Source: Anaeramoeba flamelloides (Eukaryota > Metamonada > Anaeramoebidae). From it: a stretch of DNA of 64,000 nucleotides. The translations under genes and the position numbers were made by a program. Of the stretch, positions 46,993 to 61,200 are shown in pieces. The notes below the pieces were generated by a model. That model worked only from the letters and a program-made list of their open reading frames with translations. It was not told where the DNA came from and made no database searches. Position 1 is the first letter of the stretch, and every line of letters begins with the position of its first letter. The stretch is taken from contig JANTQA010000023.1 of the NCBI GenBank assembly GCA_027625915.1, forward strand, positions 15,562,001 through 15,626,000, given 5' to 3'.

Positions 46993-49783
46993 TCCTTTTT
47001 TTTTCTTTCGTAAAGCCCAAGATAAGATTGTTGTTATCTAAAATAATAAAAGTCACAAAATTAAAAATTAAAAAAATGAATCATCAAAGTGCGTATTTTT
47101 TCTTTCTCAAAATGACGTTTTGAAAAGTATTTATTATTAGAATGGGACTGAAGTTTCTTTTCTTCATAGTTCTTTGAAAAATATTTTGAATCGACAATGA
47201 TCTTGAAAACTTTTATTTAACTATCTCAGACAAACTTGTATTCACACATTAATTTTTTTTCTAGTTTTCAATTTTATGTTCTTCATTAATAAAGAGTATG
47301 GTTGCTCTTCCAAATCCAGGTTCCTTTGGTTCGAAATTTTTTTGTCATTAATAGATTTGCCCAAAATCTAGAAAAACTTAGTTATTCAATATATTTTTTT
47401 TAAAAAAAAATAGACAAGTTTGTAATTTCTTTTATTATACTGTTTTTTATTTAGTGAAACAAAAATTGTATCCTAAACTTCACATTAAAATGAACAATTT
47501 TCTAAACGAAAAACACATTAATAACATGTAAATTATTTTTTTTTTACTTACGGGAAATGCAACCCAAAAACAAATTATTCAAGTTAATTAAATGAATATT
47601 TTCATAAGAAAAGCTGATTATGAATTGGATATCTTCGAGTAGAAATGGCAATTTGATCAACTTTTCAAAATATGAAATTTCCTTTTTTTTTTTATTAAAA
47701 AATTTTTGAAATATTTCGATAAATTTAAAAAAAATGAAAAAAATAAAATTGTAAATGTATTACAAACTAATTTCTTAAAAAGTCGGTTTATTGTGATAAA
47801 AAGAATAAAAAAAATTGTAACAATAAATGTATTATTTTGTATATAGAACTTTTGTGAATTTTAAAAAAAATATCAGACGTTATTTTAATGATTCCAAAAA
47901 ATATGTTAATTATATATCTTGATTGGTGATATTTTTAATACTTCCAAGAGAGTATTTATAATTAGTTTATTTTGGAGAAATGAACAAAATTGCAAGAATT
48001 AATATTTGAAACATTCTATTTCAAACCAATAATTAAAATAATTTTTAAAAAAACATAAAAAAAAAAAAAAAACTAATATTTTTACATTTTTTCTTTTATA
48101 AAATATATCAAAAAATCTAAGAAAAACCAAAATAAATCATCAAATTAAAAATTTTCCAAAAAACCTTTTTTTGAAAATATTTAAAATTGAAATTAAAATA
48201 CAAATAAATACACCATTTACCATCAAAGTAAAACAATAGCAGTGAACAAATTAAATATGTCTAAAGGATTTGAATGTATATTAGAAGAAAATTGTTATTT
48301 TGGAACTTTTCAAAATGGAAAATAATGTTTTCATCTTTTTGCTCATTTCTTTTTTTTTTTTTTCTATTTTTCTATTAGATATATAATTGTGTCAAAATTT
48401 TTATTTTTTTTTATTACAATACCTAAACTTACTTATTAAATTGTGTTGTTCTGATGTAATTGAAAGAGTGAAAATAGTTGTAGATAAAATCTATTGATTT
48501 CTATAGTAAGTATATTTTGAATTCAATTGAAAATCAAGACAAACCTTGGCATTTTCATCAATAGAGCCCTAAGAATTTGAGTTTTTTTTGATTTAAAGAA
48601 AATCTATTGATATTTTATTTTTTATTTGACCCATTTCAGCTATTATCTGGAGGTAATTTTATTTTACTTTTTAACTCTTTTTCTTTTTAGGTCAATTCAT
48701 ATCAATAATTGATATTAGAAAAAAAAATGTTGGACCACACCAACTGAAACTGAGTTTTCTTTTATAATTTGATTATTTCTAAATAATAATTAATCAAATC
48801 AAATCTTAATTATTTTTCAAATGGTTTAGTAATAAACTATAATTTTATAGTTTCAATCTGTTTTACTTATATTTCTCATTTTTTTCAACTATTTACAAAC
48901 AAATCAAAACAATTCAAATATATAATTCTCATTTATATAAAAAATACTAGAAATGATCAAATAAATGATTTTAAAAATAATAGTTCGTTATAAGTACTTT
49001 AAATAATTAAATAAAATTATTCCCAAACTTTTCAAATTTAATGAAATTTTATAAATATTTGTGACTAAAATAAACAATCAATTTTTATGGACCTATCAAG
49101 GATTCATTCTTTGATTTATTTTCCTTGTATTTTTAAAATAAAAGTAAATTTTCAAAGTTATTTGTTTATATAAATGATTCTAAATTACGAAAAATTTGAT
49201 TTCCTAGAAAATAAAAATATTTTAGTATTTTTGTTTTTCTTGTTGATATATAAAAATTGAACTCATAAGAAAAGATCTTTAGACCCATAATTAATTTTAA
49301 TAAAGAATTTTTTAAAAATAATAAATCATTTATGTAAAGTTGATAACTTGTTTAGTTTATCAATTTGAATTCTATTCTTTTGCAAATAATTAGTCTATTA
49401 ACTTTGGTACAAAAATACAAAGTATTTATACTCCTTTCTTATAAAATCTTGAATAAAAAAATATCAAACAAATTACTCAGTTGTAAAATACTAAAAGGAC
49501 TTTAAATGAACAAAAAACCTTTTTAAAAAATTTCAACATTCTTACATACCTTTTTTTGCGATTTTGAATATAAAAAAATTATTTATAATTATTAAAAACA
49601 AATGTTTTAACAATTCCATTTATTTATTTTTAAATGTTTAACCAAACCTAGATTTGTTATAATAGACATTAAACATAACTGAAAATGTTGTTTTTTGTTC
49701 CAAATTAGAAAAATAAAATTGAATAATCAAAATCAATACTTTTTATTTTTTTATAAATTACTAAAAAAACAACTAAAACTTTT
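46993..49783. other. Intergenic region between divergent genes
   Basis: 2.8 kb between the divergently oriented 570-aa gene and PSMA4, so it should hold both promoters. I could not identify either. It contains an M1 element (48207-48769). No exon or RNA gene is supported. Confidence 0.5.
48207..48769 (-). mobile_element. TIR element, family M1, reverse orientation, diverged (~560 bp)
   Basis: The left end ACCATTTACCATCAAAGTAA and the right end CCAACTGAAACTGAGTTTTC are decayed M1 termini in inverted order. The interior keeps AAAGAAAATCTATTGATAT, GGTCAATTCATATCAATAAT and related M1 blocks on the reverse strand. Confidence 0.6.
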
Positions 49784-52700
49784 ATGTCAAGAAGATACGA
49801 TACAAAAACAACAATATTTTCTCCAGAAGGAAGACTATACCAGGTTGAATATGCAATGGAAGCTATTCGCCATGCTGGTTCTGCAGTTGGAATACTTGCT
49901 ACAGGTAAGAGATCTCTTATTTCTTTTTTTAATCTTTTCTTCACTTTTTGATTTTCGTAACTTTCATTTTTCCGATTAAACACATCCAAAGACAAGACAA
50001 TTTAATCTTGAATTTTGTTCACAATCAGAAAACTCAAATCCCAAAAAACTAAATTTGATCTGTTGGTAATTTGTTTTCTCTTAAAACAAATTTTTTCTTT
50101 TATTTATTTTTTTCTCTAATGACCTTACAAACATACTTCAGATGGTGTTATTCTCGCAACCGAAAAAAGGGTTGTTTCACCTTTATTAGATCAGAGTCTC
50201 ATTTCCAAAAGCGAAATTTCAAATAGCGAAAAATTATACAAAATAGATTCACATTTGGTTTCTGCTGTTGCAGGGATAACTTCAGATGCAAACACTTTAA
50301 TTAACATAAGCCGAATGACCTGTCAAAGACACACCTATACTTATGGACAAAAAATGCCAATTGAACAATTAGTAAGAAGAGTTTGTGATATCAAACAAGG
50401 TAAAACAAAATCTTTACATTTTTTTTTTCTTGTTTTTATTTTTTTTTGTGTGAAATCTATCTTAACCATTCAAAAAAAAAAAAAGGTATTTTTTGAAAAT
50501 CTAATAATGAACAAATCACTGGGTATCTATTACCTCTTTGTTTTACCGTGGGGGTGTTTTTCTGAATCTTCGTCGTCTGAGGGATCTATAAGATTTTATG
50601 TTATCCCCCAATTATTTTGAGATTTCTTTTAATCATTGAGGCAAGTAAAATCACAATGTTTTACACACAAAATACTAAATACCACATAGTACTTCAATTT
50701 ACCACAAAACTTTCTATTTAATGTGTGAACAATTTTTATGGATATTAATTAAAACTTTTTGGTTTAAAGCCATTTTAAAAACTTTAGTCACAATGAAGGT
50801 GTTTCAAATGTAAAAATCAAAAATGTATTTTTCAAAAAACAACAGACATAAAGTTTGAAGTGAAGATAAAGTTTTGAAAAAGTGAGTACTGAAAGTTTTC
50901 AAAAAGTATTAATCAAACTGATGAAAAGAGTAAGTCAAACAGTTTGAGCAACACTTTTTAAAAACCCTTTTATTCCTCAACTTTTTAAAAATGGTTGTTC
51001 AAATAGAAAATTTTTTCTCCATTAAAAATTGAAATACCAATATTGGATGAAGAGGTATAAAAAAACTTGTTTTTTTTTCTTTTTGATAATGACTGTATTT
51101 TTAAATTTCTTATAATAATTTGAAAATTTCTTCGAAATATTTTTCTTTTTGGATTTGTTGTTATTATTTTGCTGCGATTAACAATTTAATTTGTTTTTAT
51201 TTAATTTGTTGAAAATAAAAATTAACTGTGGTAGAACAAAAGTTCAACATATTTTTTAATTGTACACTTTAAGAAAATCATAGAAATACAGGAAATCACA
51301 GAAATTACAGAAATACAGGAAATTACAAAAATTACAAAAATCACACAAATCACACAAATCACAGAAACCTACAAATGAATAGTACTTAAATTTGTTTTTT
51401 GCAATTTAAGAAATGAAAGATCCAATTTAATGGACATTTTTTTAGAAATTGTTTCTCAATCATAAAGATCACAAAAAATTATAATAGTATAATTTTCTCC
51501 CCTATTATTTGACAATGTATGGTTTCGCTTATCTTGTCATAACGAATTTTCGGCTTGTAAAAAAAAATAATTGATAAAATAGATAAAAAATTTCTATGTA
51601 AACTATTTTCTAATAATTTTAGCTCAATAATAAGGTATTTCCGAAAAAGTAGGGAATTTGTTTTTACATTTCATAAAAAATCATCTTTATTAGTGAAGCT
51701 GTTCGTTAATTGACAATACCAAATTAAGTTAAATATTAAGACTGATTGAATCAAGGACTATGGTATTTATTTCAAAATATCTTATGTTGAAATATTTTCG
51801 AAAAAATGAAAAAAAAAAATTGCACTTTTTATGTGGAAAACAATACACAACTAATTTCAATAAAAAATTGGAAATATGGCAAGAGTACAAATGATTTTTT
51901 AAATAACACTATACATTTAGTTAGATGTTTTTAATTCTATTTGAAAATTTTGTCGAGATTAAAGAAGTTAGGAAAAGGATTTTTTCGATCAAATAGAAAA
52001 TAATAAACACCAATTTTGACGCCTAAAAAATATCAGATAAAATCGAGATCAGAGATTTTAATATATTTTTTTTTTATATAATAACAAATATATTAAGTGG
52101 TGTAAAGTCCATTCCACTCAAAGATCCCCAGCCAAAAATGAAAAATTCACCTTTTTTTTTTAAGAATCAACAAAACACAAGATTATTTAGAAATAAGAGC
52201 AATAATAAACTTTGGATTAGAGTTAATATTCATAAAAGAAAAGTCTGAACAAACTATAAATTTCAAAAAAAAAAAAAAATATTAAAAAATTTCAGATTTG
52301 AAAAGAATAACAATAACAAACTCGATGTTTAAATTGACAACATTTTAATTGAATTTGATGCAGAAGAATATTAAAAAACAAAAAAAAAGAAAATACTTGC
52401 AAAAAATGAAATATCAATTTTTTTTATTTTTATAATCTCAATCTAGCTATAAATACAATTAACATATCATAAATAAGCAATTTTTTTAAATCATTATTTA
52501 ATAATTCAATACAATAAACCAAATAAGGTTATACACAATATGGTGGATTAAGGCCATTTGGCGTTTCCTTTCTATTTGCTGGATATGATGAAGATTTTGG
52601 ATTTCAACTATACTTGGCAGATCCATCAGGAAACTATTCTGGTTGGAAGGCAGTAGCTATAGGAACAAACCATAATTCTGCAACTTCAATGCTACGTTCG

Positions 52701-52949
52701 GAATTTAAAATTAATAAAGAACAAACTGGTGATAACCTTGAAGGCATAAAAGAACTAAATTTAAAAGAGGCAACAAAGCTTGTTGTCAAAGTTTTGGCAA
52801 AAACAATGGACTCAACTTCACTTAATTCTGAAAAGCTTGAATTTGCCTTTGTTAAAAAAGTAAATGGAAAGATCGTTACCGAAATTTTAAGTCCTAAAAA
52901 AGTTGACGAATTACTAAAAGAGCATAAAGATGTTATAGAAGAAGATTAA
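49784..52949 (+). CDS. PSMA4: 20S proteasome subunit alpha type-4 (alpha3)
   Basis: A structural subunit of the outer alpha ring of the 20S proteasome, which gates substrate entry in the nucleus and cytosol. Exons: 49784-49904, 50142-50399 and 52528-52949. The introns are 237 bp and 2128 bp, both in phase 1, with donors GTAAGA and GTAAAA. 266 residues, close to the usual ~260. The N-terminus [20 protein letters not shown] followed by VEYAMEAI is the alpha-subunit signature in its alpha3/PSMA4 form. [30 protein letters not shown] and [13 protein letters not shown] also match that subunit. The short acidic C-terminus (HKDVIEED) lacks the long K/E tail of animal PSMA4. Alpha subunits are not catalytic, so no catalytic Thr is expected. 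Intron 2 contains an R6 repeat, a minisatellite and an F1 fragment. Confidence 0.96.
50745..51060 (+). repeat. Dispersed repeat 'R6', copy 2
   Basis: Collinear with 13800-14060 in importin-alpha intron 2, so two unrelated genes carry this repeat in an intron. Landmarks: ATGAAGGTGTTTCAAATG, TTTTTCAAAAAACAACAGAC and AGTTTGAGCAACACTTTTT. Confidence 0.6.
51281..51370. repeat. Minisatellite, unit 9-10 bp (AAATYACAG)
   Basis: About nine imperfect copies of AAATTACAG / AAATCACAG / AAATACAGG in PSMA4 intron 2, ending in AAATCACAC variants. Confidence 0.8.
52108..52290 (+). mobile_element. F1 TIR element, left part only
   Basis: Starts TAAAGTCCATTCCACTCAAA, then CCAGCCAAAAATGAAAAATT, TTTAAGAATCAACAAAACAC and AACTATAAATTTCAAAAAAA, collinear with 16911-17100. 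The right half is not recognisable. It lies in PSMA4 intron 2. Confidence 0.62.
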
Positions 52950-55221
52950 TTTTTTTTCTCATTTACAAGCTTAGTATATTTTATCTTTCATATTTTTGGA
53001 TTTTTGATTCCCTATTCCCCAATTAATAATTTATTTATTTATTGTTGATATTTACTTTAGAGTATTGAAATTAAAATCAATTCTTATTCTCCTATTTTAT
53101 TTTACCATTAAAAAAATAAATAATTATTTCAAAAAATTAATATTAAAAAATTTTATATTTTATATTTTTTTCTCTTTATTTTTTAGTTTTTATTGCTTAT
53201 TTACTTTTCTTTTTTTTTATTTTATAAAAGAAACTTTGAATTTTATTTAAACTAAATTCTAACAATTTGGGCACATTTTACACAGCTAAAAGAAAAATAA
53301 AATTACAATTAGCAAAAATTTGGGAAAAAAATTTGATTATTGTGAAATATTTTTACCAATTTTTTGTTTTTTTTTGTTTACATTTTGTTTTTTCAATTAC
53401 CTAAAAGTTTAATTTTGATATTATTTTTTTTCATTGTATTGATATTGTTGTAAAAGTAAAGTTCTTTTAAATCCAAAATAATAAATACAATTAGTTTATG
53501 GTTTCTACATCATTTGATCAATCAATAATGGTTAAGGAAATTTCAAGAAATTTATCAATGCATTTTTTTTTTGAAAATTAAATGAGATTTCAACAAATTA
53601 AATAATACATTTGTTTTAGGCTTTGAATGAGAAACCTCAAATTTAATCACTTCAAAAGTCTCTTTTTAACAGATTACATGAGGTTTTAATCTAAGTCTTA
53701 ACAATAAATCAAAAATTATTTTTTTTGTTCGACTTATTTAAAATTCTTAAGGTATAAGATGAAATTTATTTTATTATCTTTGATGCTTTTTAAATAGAAT
53801 CTTCTTTTTATTTTCTTTCTTTTCTTTTTCTTTTTTAGAAAGCTAAATTAACCCTCAAATTCTTCTAATGATTGCCTCTCAATACTTTTTTAATTAGAAG
53901 AAAAATATTTAATTGATTCATAATTCTCTCCTTAACATATTAATTGTTTTTTTTTAGGATTTTTAGCATTAAATATTAAATGATAACTCCAAAATTTTTA
54001 ACCGAGTATTTTTTTTTTATTTACCTTGTCGGTCGTAGATGAGAAATTATTGTTAATATTTTCAATTTTTTGTAAAAATATTTTCTTTTAATTTATGAAT
54101 CAAAAATCATATTAAACTTAACCACACTAAAATAATGAGTTTTGTAATGTATTTGAAGAATTCATTTGGAAGATACAGCTTTAAATTACTTATTTATTTA
54201 GGAACTAATATAAAACAAATACACTTTACTATAACGAAGGAAAACTCAAAAAGAATCTATAACATTGAAGATTTGTAATATTGGGTTATTGTTTTTCTTC
54301 AGGAAATTAAAGGTTTATATTGAGAACACACCACCCGATCATACCATTCCGGTAAAAAATTGTCAAATTCTATTTAAATTGCAAAAATCAAAGTAAAAAG
54401 TTCTCTTTTTACATCAATTTTCTACATATTTTTCACATATCAATTAAGATCTATGAAACTAAAATCACTCAAACTGGACTAATACCTATTTTTAACGATA
54501 AAGTCCCTTTCACATGTATTATTGAAAAATTATAGTTTCAAACAATCCCAAAAAATTCAATTTTACTAATGTTTGCAATTAAAATTCATATTTGGTCAAT
54601 TTGTACCTGCTTAAATTTTTGTTTCGTATGTCCCTTTAATTTCTCTTTTAATTATAAGAATGAATTTAATTTTGGGGCTTGGTTTTTGTTTTAAAATGAT
54701 AAAAAAAATAAGTTAAAAAAAATTTTCGAAAATGAATCCATTTTACGACTATTTTTCAAATACAATTGAATTGAAATTTTTTCTTGACCATTTTTTTCAA
54801 GTAGATTTCAAAGAAAGAATAGATAAATGTCAAACAAAATAATTTGAGAAATCATTTCAAAAATCAAAAAAAAAAAGTTGTGTTGTTAGCTTCTAGTGAT
54901 TGAGTCTCCACTTTAACCAACAAATTTAGAATGAAAACTTTTTTTGTTTTTCAAAAATTTTTGGAAAAGTTTTTTCCATTTCTCATATCTCACATTTTTA
55001 AAAAGAAAAACCCAAAGTATTAATTAGTATTTTCCAAACAGTCATCTTGGATCTTAATATGAAAAAAAATATTTTAAATTGAGGAAAAAACCATTAGAAG
55101 TATAAAATATCCATTTGAACGAAATTAGGTCACAAATTCATTTATCTGAAATAAGAGAATTGCAACCATTTTTTTCATTCTTCCAAAAATCAATCAAGTT
55201 CTTTTCTTAACAAATATCTTG
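52950..55221. other. Intergenic region between PSMA4 and the WD40 fusion gene
   Basis: 2.3 kb of A/T-rich sequence with no supported gene, named repeat or RNA. The PSMA4 3' end and the promoter of the WD40 gene should be here, but no element is clear enough to mark. Confidence 0.5.
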
Positions 55222-58200
55222 ATGAATTATGAGGTATTAAAAAACACACGTGGAAGTATTCCATATTGTGATCCACTTGTCATGTATGGAGAGTTTGGAG
55301 GTCCCAGTGTTAACTGTCTGTCCATGGACGAAACATATCTTTATTGTGGCTTACAAAACCATGAGATTAGGGTCTATGATATTAATAGTGCTCATTTAAT
55401 CAAAACATACCTAAACCATAGCGCACCGTTGAGTGGACTTAAAGTTGCCAATGGTGTTCTTTATGCTTCGGACACAGGCGGCTTTCTTCGATCCTATGAT
55501 ATAAAAAATGAGAACTTATTAACAACATTTGAAGGTCACTCTGGGAAAATTACAACCTTTTTCATCAACGAAACAGGAAGACTCTTTTCTGGTTCGTCTG
55601 ATAATACAATTAAATTATGGAACACGCTTGGTTTGGATTTTTCTTTTTTCTTTTCTATTTTGTGTTTTCTGTTTTCTGTTTTCTTTTCTCTTTTTTCTTT
55701 TTTCTTTTTTCTTTTTTCTTTTTTCTTTTTGCCTTTTTTCTTTTTGATTTGCCCAAACAACAAAGTTGTTGAAATTATTTTTAACCACCAAAACTGAAGT
55801 ACTGTTTCTCAAAAGAAATAAAAAAAGAAAAATTAACACAAAAGCATAATTACTCCAATCTATCAAATCATAATTTTTCAAAAGCTACAGATCGTGTTTT
55901 TTCACAACAAACCACAGAAAATATTTTACAAAGAACAAAATCTGATTGGTAATGTCTTTATTTTGAATCAATTGATTAGTTTTAATTTTTTTAACTTAAG
56001 GAGGGACGATCTGAATGAATTCTTCAGATACACCACAAATGCTATAATTTCATTTTGGTTCAGATTCTTACGATCCTGTATTGAAAGATCTTGATATAAA
56101 TTTTTTTGAATAAAAAATGGAGATTTTTGGAGTTTTTGTTTTTTGTTCCACTTTAAAACCTCACTAACCAAGCACCTAGAAGACCACCTAAGAAGATACT
56201 ATTAATTGATAAATAAAAAGTTCAGAATTTTCATTCAGCTTTTAAAAATAACTGTTGAGAGAAAAATGTTGGAGACAGAAAAATGGTTGGAAACCATTTT
56301 TAATTGAGAACCTTAGTAAAATTGAAAATCAAATCCTATTGATAACTAAGTGAATTTTATATAAATCCAGGTTTAAAGGTGTTACAAGTTCATTAATCTG
56401 TGGTGTGTGTAGAATACCCATTTGAATGGTTGATAACTAAAGTAGATCATGCTATTTGTACAAAAATCCTAGTTTTAGTAAAGTTTACTATTAATTCTGA
56501 AAATGGTAATTTTTAAACTTGCTTTTGATTATAAGAGATAAGGTTTTGAAGAGTAGAATTACATTAATCCTTATTTTGATAAGTAGATTATTGTTATTTT
56601 CTTTACTTATTTCACAAACGATTGAAATTAAAAATCCTTTTCAGTAATGTTCCCAATTAAAATTGCTGTCCAACTATTTTTCTCTGTCCAACATTTTTCT
56701 CTCAATAGTAAATCACATTCCAAGAATTTAATCAAATCAACATGGTCCAATTTAAGAGGAAATTAAGTATTTAAACAGATTTTAAGAATTAAAAATTTGA
56801 AATTTTACATGATTTAAAAAATCTTTTTTTGAAAAGTTGAATGAAAATTTTGTTTCATTTTTTTTGTAACAAATAGTACTAATTCAATTAACTTTTCATT
56901 TGGTTTGGTTATTGGTACAAAAGTACATATAACTATCTAAAATTGATTAATTTCACCATAAATCAATACCACTCTTGGATTAATTCTCTGTGGTAAGCGG
57001 GTATTTACAAAAGAACAAAAAACAAAAACTCCAAAAATCTCCATTTTTTATTCAAAAAAATTTATATCAAGATCTTTCAATACAGGATCGTAAGAATCTG
57101 AACCAAAATGAAATTATAGCATTTGTGGTGTATCTGAAGAATTCATTCAGATCGTAACACCTTAACTCTTTAAAAAATTTTCAGGGATTAGTAAATCTTG
57201 TTTATTTATTTATTTTTTTTTTCCCAAATGAAATCGAGAACTTATTTTCAAAAAGGTTACATTTAAACTTGAGAATCAAATTCCTTTATCAACTTTTGAG
57301 AAATGAGTTATCATTTTGACAAGAATTCATTTTTTTTAATTACAGTGTACCAAAATACTCTGTCCAAAGCATAAAACCCGTGTCTCAAATATAACCCGTG
57401 CTTTTTTTTCTTCTTGTTCCAATACTCTGACATCTAATTAACAACCCAATAGTATATCTAAGACCAAATCTATTTTAAAGGTTAAACCACTTGATATTTT
57501 AGTCAATTTTAAATTAGGAATTGAATATATTCATAATTTTTACCAAATTTTATTGTATTTTTTGTTAAACAAAAAGAAAAAATTATTTCGACCTCTATAT
57601 TGAATAATTAAATTATATTTGTTCCAGTTTAAAAAAATTATTGTAATTTTTTAGAAATTAAATAGATTTTTCTAGAACTGCTTTATTTGAGAACTTAGTG
57701 GTTTTATTTTTAAAGTGTCTTTTTTGTACACTTTCTTTACATACAATAAGATTTGTTTCTTATTCAACAAATTTTTTTTTTTTTGAAATAATTTAGAAAT
57801 ATGTTGGATTTTGAACTTTTCGATCAATTAGAAAAATGGGATCATAGTTTTTAAAAACAATAATTCATTTCTGAAAAAGAGTATTTAAATTAAGTCTGTC
57901 TCCTCGTAATCAGTTTTTTACTTTATTTTGAAATTTCAAGATGTTGTAATTTTTTTTTGGAACTTGCTTTTAAATTGACTTGAAGATTTTTTTTTTTGGG
58001 TTCCTAGTTCCTGAAACAAGAATTCTTTTTGAAAAAGGATATGGATATAATTTTTATTTCCCTTTTCGAAGGACTGTGTGCTTTTGAAAATGTATTGTTT
58101 TCTTTAATAATCTTTATATTTTTGATCAGGAGGGGTGACTCGACAAAATTACCTTCTATTTGCCGTTGTTTTTTTTTTTTTTAAATTTGAGAAATAAACC

Positions 58201-61200
58201 GAAAATTAAATAAATTTTCGTTTCATTTCAAAATTTAAAAAACAACAGCCGTTAGCTTTTCTTGAGTTTTCTGTTTATTTGTGAAGTGTTCTAGGTTTTT
58301 TTTACTTTTTGAAATAAACAGAAAATTTTAATAAATTTTCGGTTTATTTCGAAAAGTAAAAAAAAACCTAACGAAAATCGGTAGATTTAACAAATAAAAC
58401 AGAAAACCTCAAGAAAACCTAAGCACTCTATGGCACTCTACTTCACTCTTCGACACTTGTCAGCACTTTCTTGAAACTCTAAAATTGTATTTAAAGTTTT
58501 TTTATCCTAACTATAATTTAGGAAAGATTATAACTCATAGGATATCTTTTCTTTAAAAAATGAAAGAAAAAAATTTATTTCTAAACAAAGATAAGAAAAA
58601 TAAAAATAAAAGCAAGAAATGAAAGAGAGTAAGTGCTTTATTGTTAAGGGTTAAGTGCTCAAGAGCTCTTAATCTGTTAAAGAGAGAGTTTTGAAAGACT
58701 AAATTTGTGACTCCTAATTCAAAGAGCCGTCAAAAGAATCTTTTAATTACAGTCATTAGAAGTATTTTAAACTCAATTTAGTTTTCTGAAAAAAAGAAGA
58801 TAAAAAAAAGAAGAAAAAAAAAAAGAATAATATAAATTTTTTTGGACCCCAAGTGTTGAATGGGTTGGTGGTTGTTTCCTTTTATGTTGAAATTTTTTGG
58901 GATCGCCACCATAATTGGTTTTAATAAAGAGATCTAAATATTTGAACAACTATAGATCAAATGAAAATTTGTTTACTTTATTTAGTTTTTTAGAACTTTA
59001 TTGATGGGTTGAATCTATAAAGTGCTGAGTTTTTAAGAATAAGAAGTGCTGTTTTCAAAATTTTCTTTTCCAAGTTACTTTTTTTTTTTTTTTTTTTATT
59101 GCAAGTTTCCCAGATCTTGTTTTCGCAAAATCCCAGTACAAGATACCGACTCGACAGCAAAAACCCAGTCAAAGTAGCGACTTGACAGATTGAGTGGAAA
59201 GCTCAGTTCGGTTCGTTTTGGTTGGTTTCAGATCGCATTTGTTGGATTCAGTTCTCTTCAGTTGCTGAAGTCCATCCAGTTCGATTTCGTTTTAGATCTG
59301 ATCATGAACAAGTTTGGTAAGATCTAATCATAAACAAGTCGATTAATTCTTATAATGATTTTTTATTCCTTTTGTCTTTACCAAACACCTAAAAAATCAA
59401 AAAGAGGAGGAACCGAAGGAACCTAAAGAAACCAAAAACTTAAAAAGGTAAATTTGGAAAAGGTAAAAAGTATAAAAAATAAAAAGTGAATTTTTTGAAC
59501 ATATTGAAAAATATTCGTATTGCTTTCAGAACGCCCCCTTTGAGTGGAATGGGGTTTATGAAAGTTTTAAAGTCATTCACAGATATAAACCTTGAAATTG
59601 TGCTTTTGTTCGAATATGAAATTCGATTTTTCAAAATATAAAATTTTCTTGAAGATATTTGGGAATTTTGTAATTTTATCCTCAAAATTCAAAATCAATT
59701 TTTTTCTGATAAAAATGATTTAAATTGTTATAATGATTCTTGTGAATAAGACCAAACAATTTGTTAAAAAATTTTTCAAAATTAAAAATTCTTTTATAAT
59801 TTTTTTTCATTTTATTAAAAACCAGAAAAAAACTTTTTTCAAACTTTAAAGAATAAATAATTTTTGATTCATAGATCTACATTTAATTGAGAAACTTTAA
59901 TTAAAATTTCTATCAAAATTTCATTTATTTAGTCACCTATACCTCAATTAGTTTTATTGAATGAAATTTGAATTGAAAGAGTAATCATTAAAAATAATAA
60001 CCAAATAAAAAATTTTCTTTCAAAATCAATACTTTCCAACATAAAACAAAAAATATATTACACAATTTTCAAGAATTACCTTAATTGTTAATAAAAATAA
60101 TTGGTTACTTTTTTTCGTTTTATATTGGAAACATTTGAATTTTGGATTTCAAAAAATAGACTCAAAATTAATAAATTGTTTAAATGAGATTAATTCATCT
60201 TTTTCAAAAATCAAAAACACAAATTATTCCAAAAAATTTTTTTGAAGATCTTTACAAGATTTCATTTTATTTTTAAAAAATACTAACTCCTTAAAACAAA
60301 ACTTTTTCTATGTTTTTTTTTTTTTTTTTCCAATTAAAGATACCACACGAAATTAGTCTCTATGAGTCCTTATCACAAACTTAAAATGGAAAATAGCTGT
60401 GTATTATTATCCAGATAATTAGATTCTTGTACTTAAATTGATTTGTATTTTGTTCTAATTTCTCCATCCAAGTTTTTTCAAAAAGTCAAAAAATTTTTAT
60501 CGTTTAGATAATGTCTCTGAAACCCACTAATTTTCAGAAAGATAAGCCCAGTTTTCAGTTAAAATGACACCACATTATACGATTTTTGTAACTTTTGGGA
60601 TCAGGATAAACAAATCAAAAAAAGGGGTTTCTATGTGAAATCTAACTCTCTCACCCTTTTGAATTGATACTGGGTATACTTCATTACCTTTATCATAAAG
60701 CATTATACTCATTACTCAAAGCAAATAAATTTCTTTTTAAAAAAAAAGAAAATAATAATATTTTTACTAAATTATAAAGAATCTCATCTAAAAAACAAAC
60801 TTTAAAAAATCATAAAATAAATATATATAATAAAACAATTAAGATGGAAGTGTTGTTCAAAACTATGAAGAGCATAATGATATGATCACGATGCTATATG
60901 TACAAAATGAACACTTGATCACAAGTAGCGTTGACAAGACATTAAAGCTTTGGGATGTTGAAAGTGGGCAGGTTATACACACATTTAAAGGGCATAACGG
61001 GTGGGTATTGTGTTTCAAAATGGATCCAACCAATAGGCTAATTTACTCAGGATCGCATGACTCCAAAATTAAGGCATGGGATCCAAGAACAGCAAATTGC
61101 GTTCATACATTTAAAGGGCACAAATTTGCAATCTCGAGGTTATTAATAGAGGGGAACAGGCTATTTTCCTCGTCGTGGGATGGGAGGATTGGCATGTGGA

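Larger units (their letters stand above)
55631..60843 (+). other. Intron of the WD40-hydrogenase-like gene (5.2 kb)
   Basis: Begins with a pyrimidine-rich run (TTTTCTTTTTTC repeats, 55640-55745) that makes long chance frames on both strands. It contains the foldback 56006-57155, R2 copy 57838-58020, R5 copy 58150-58600 and a TIR-like end near 59532-59553. 59100-59340 is richer in G and C but has no coding frame that I can support. Confidence 0.7.
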
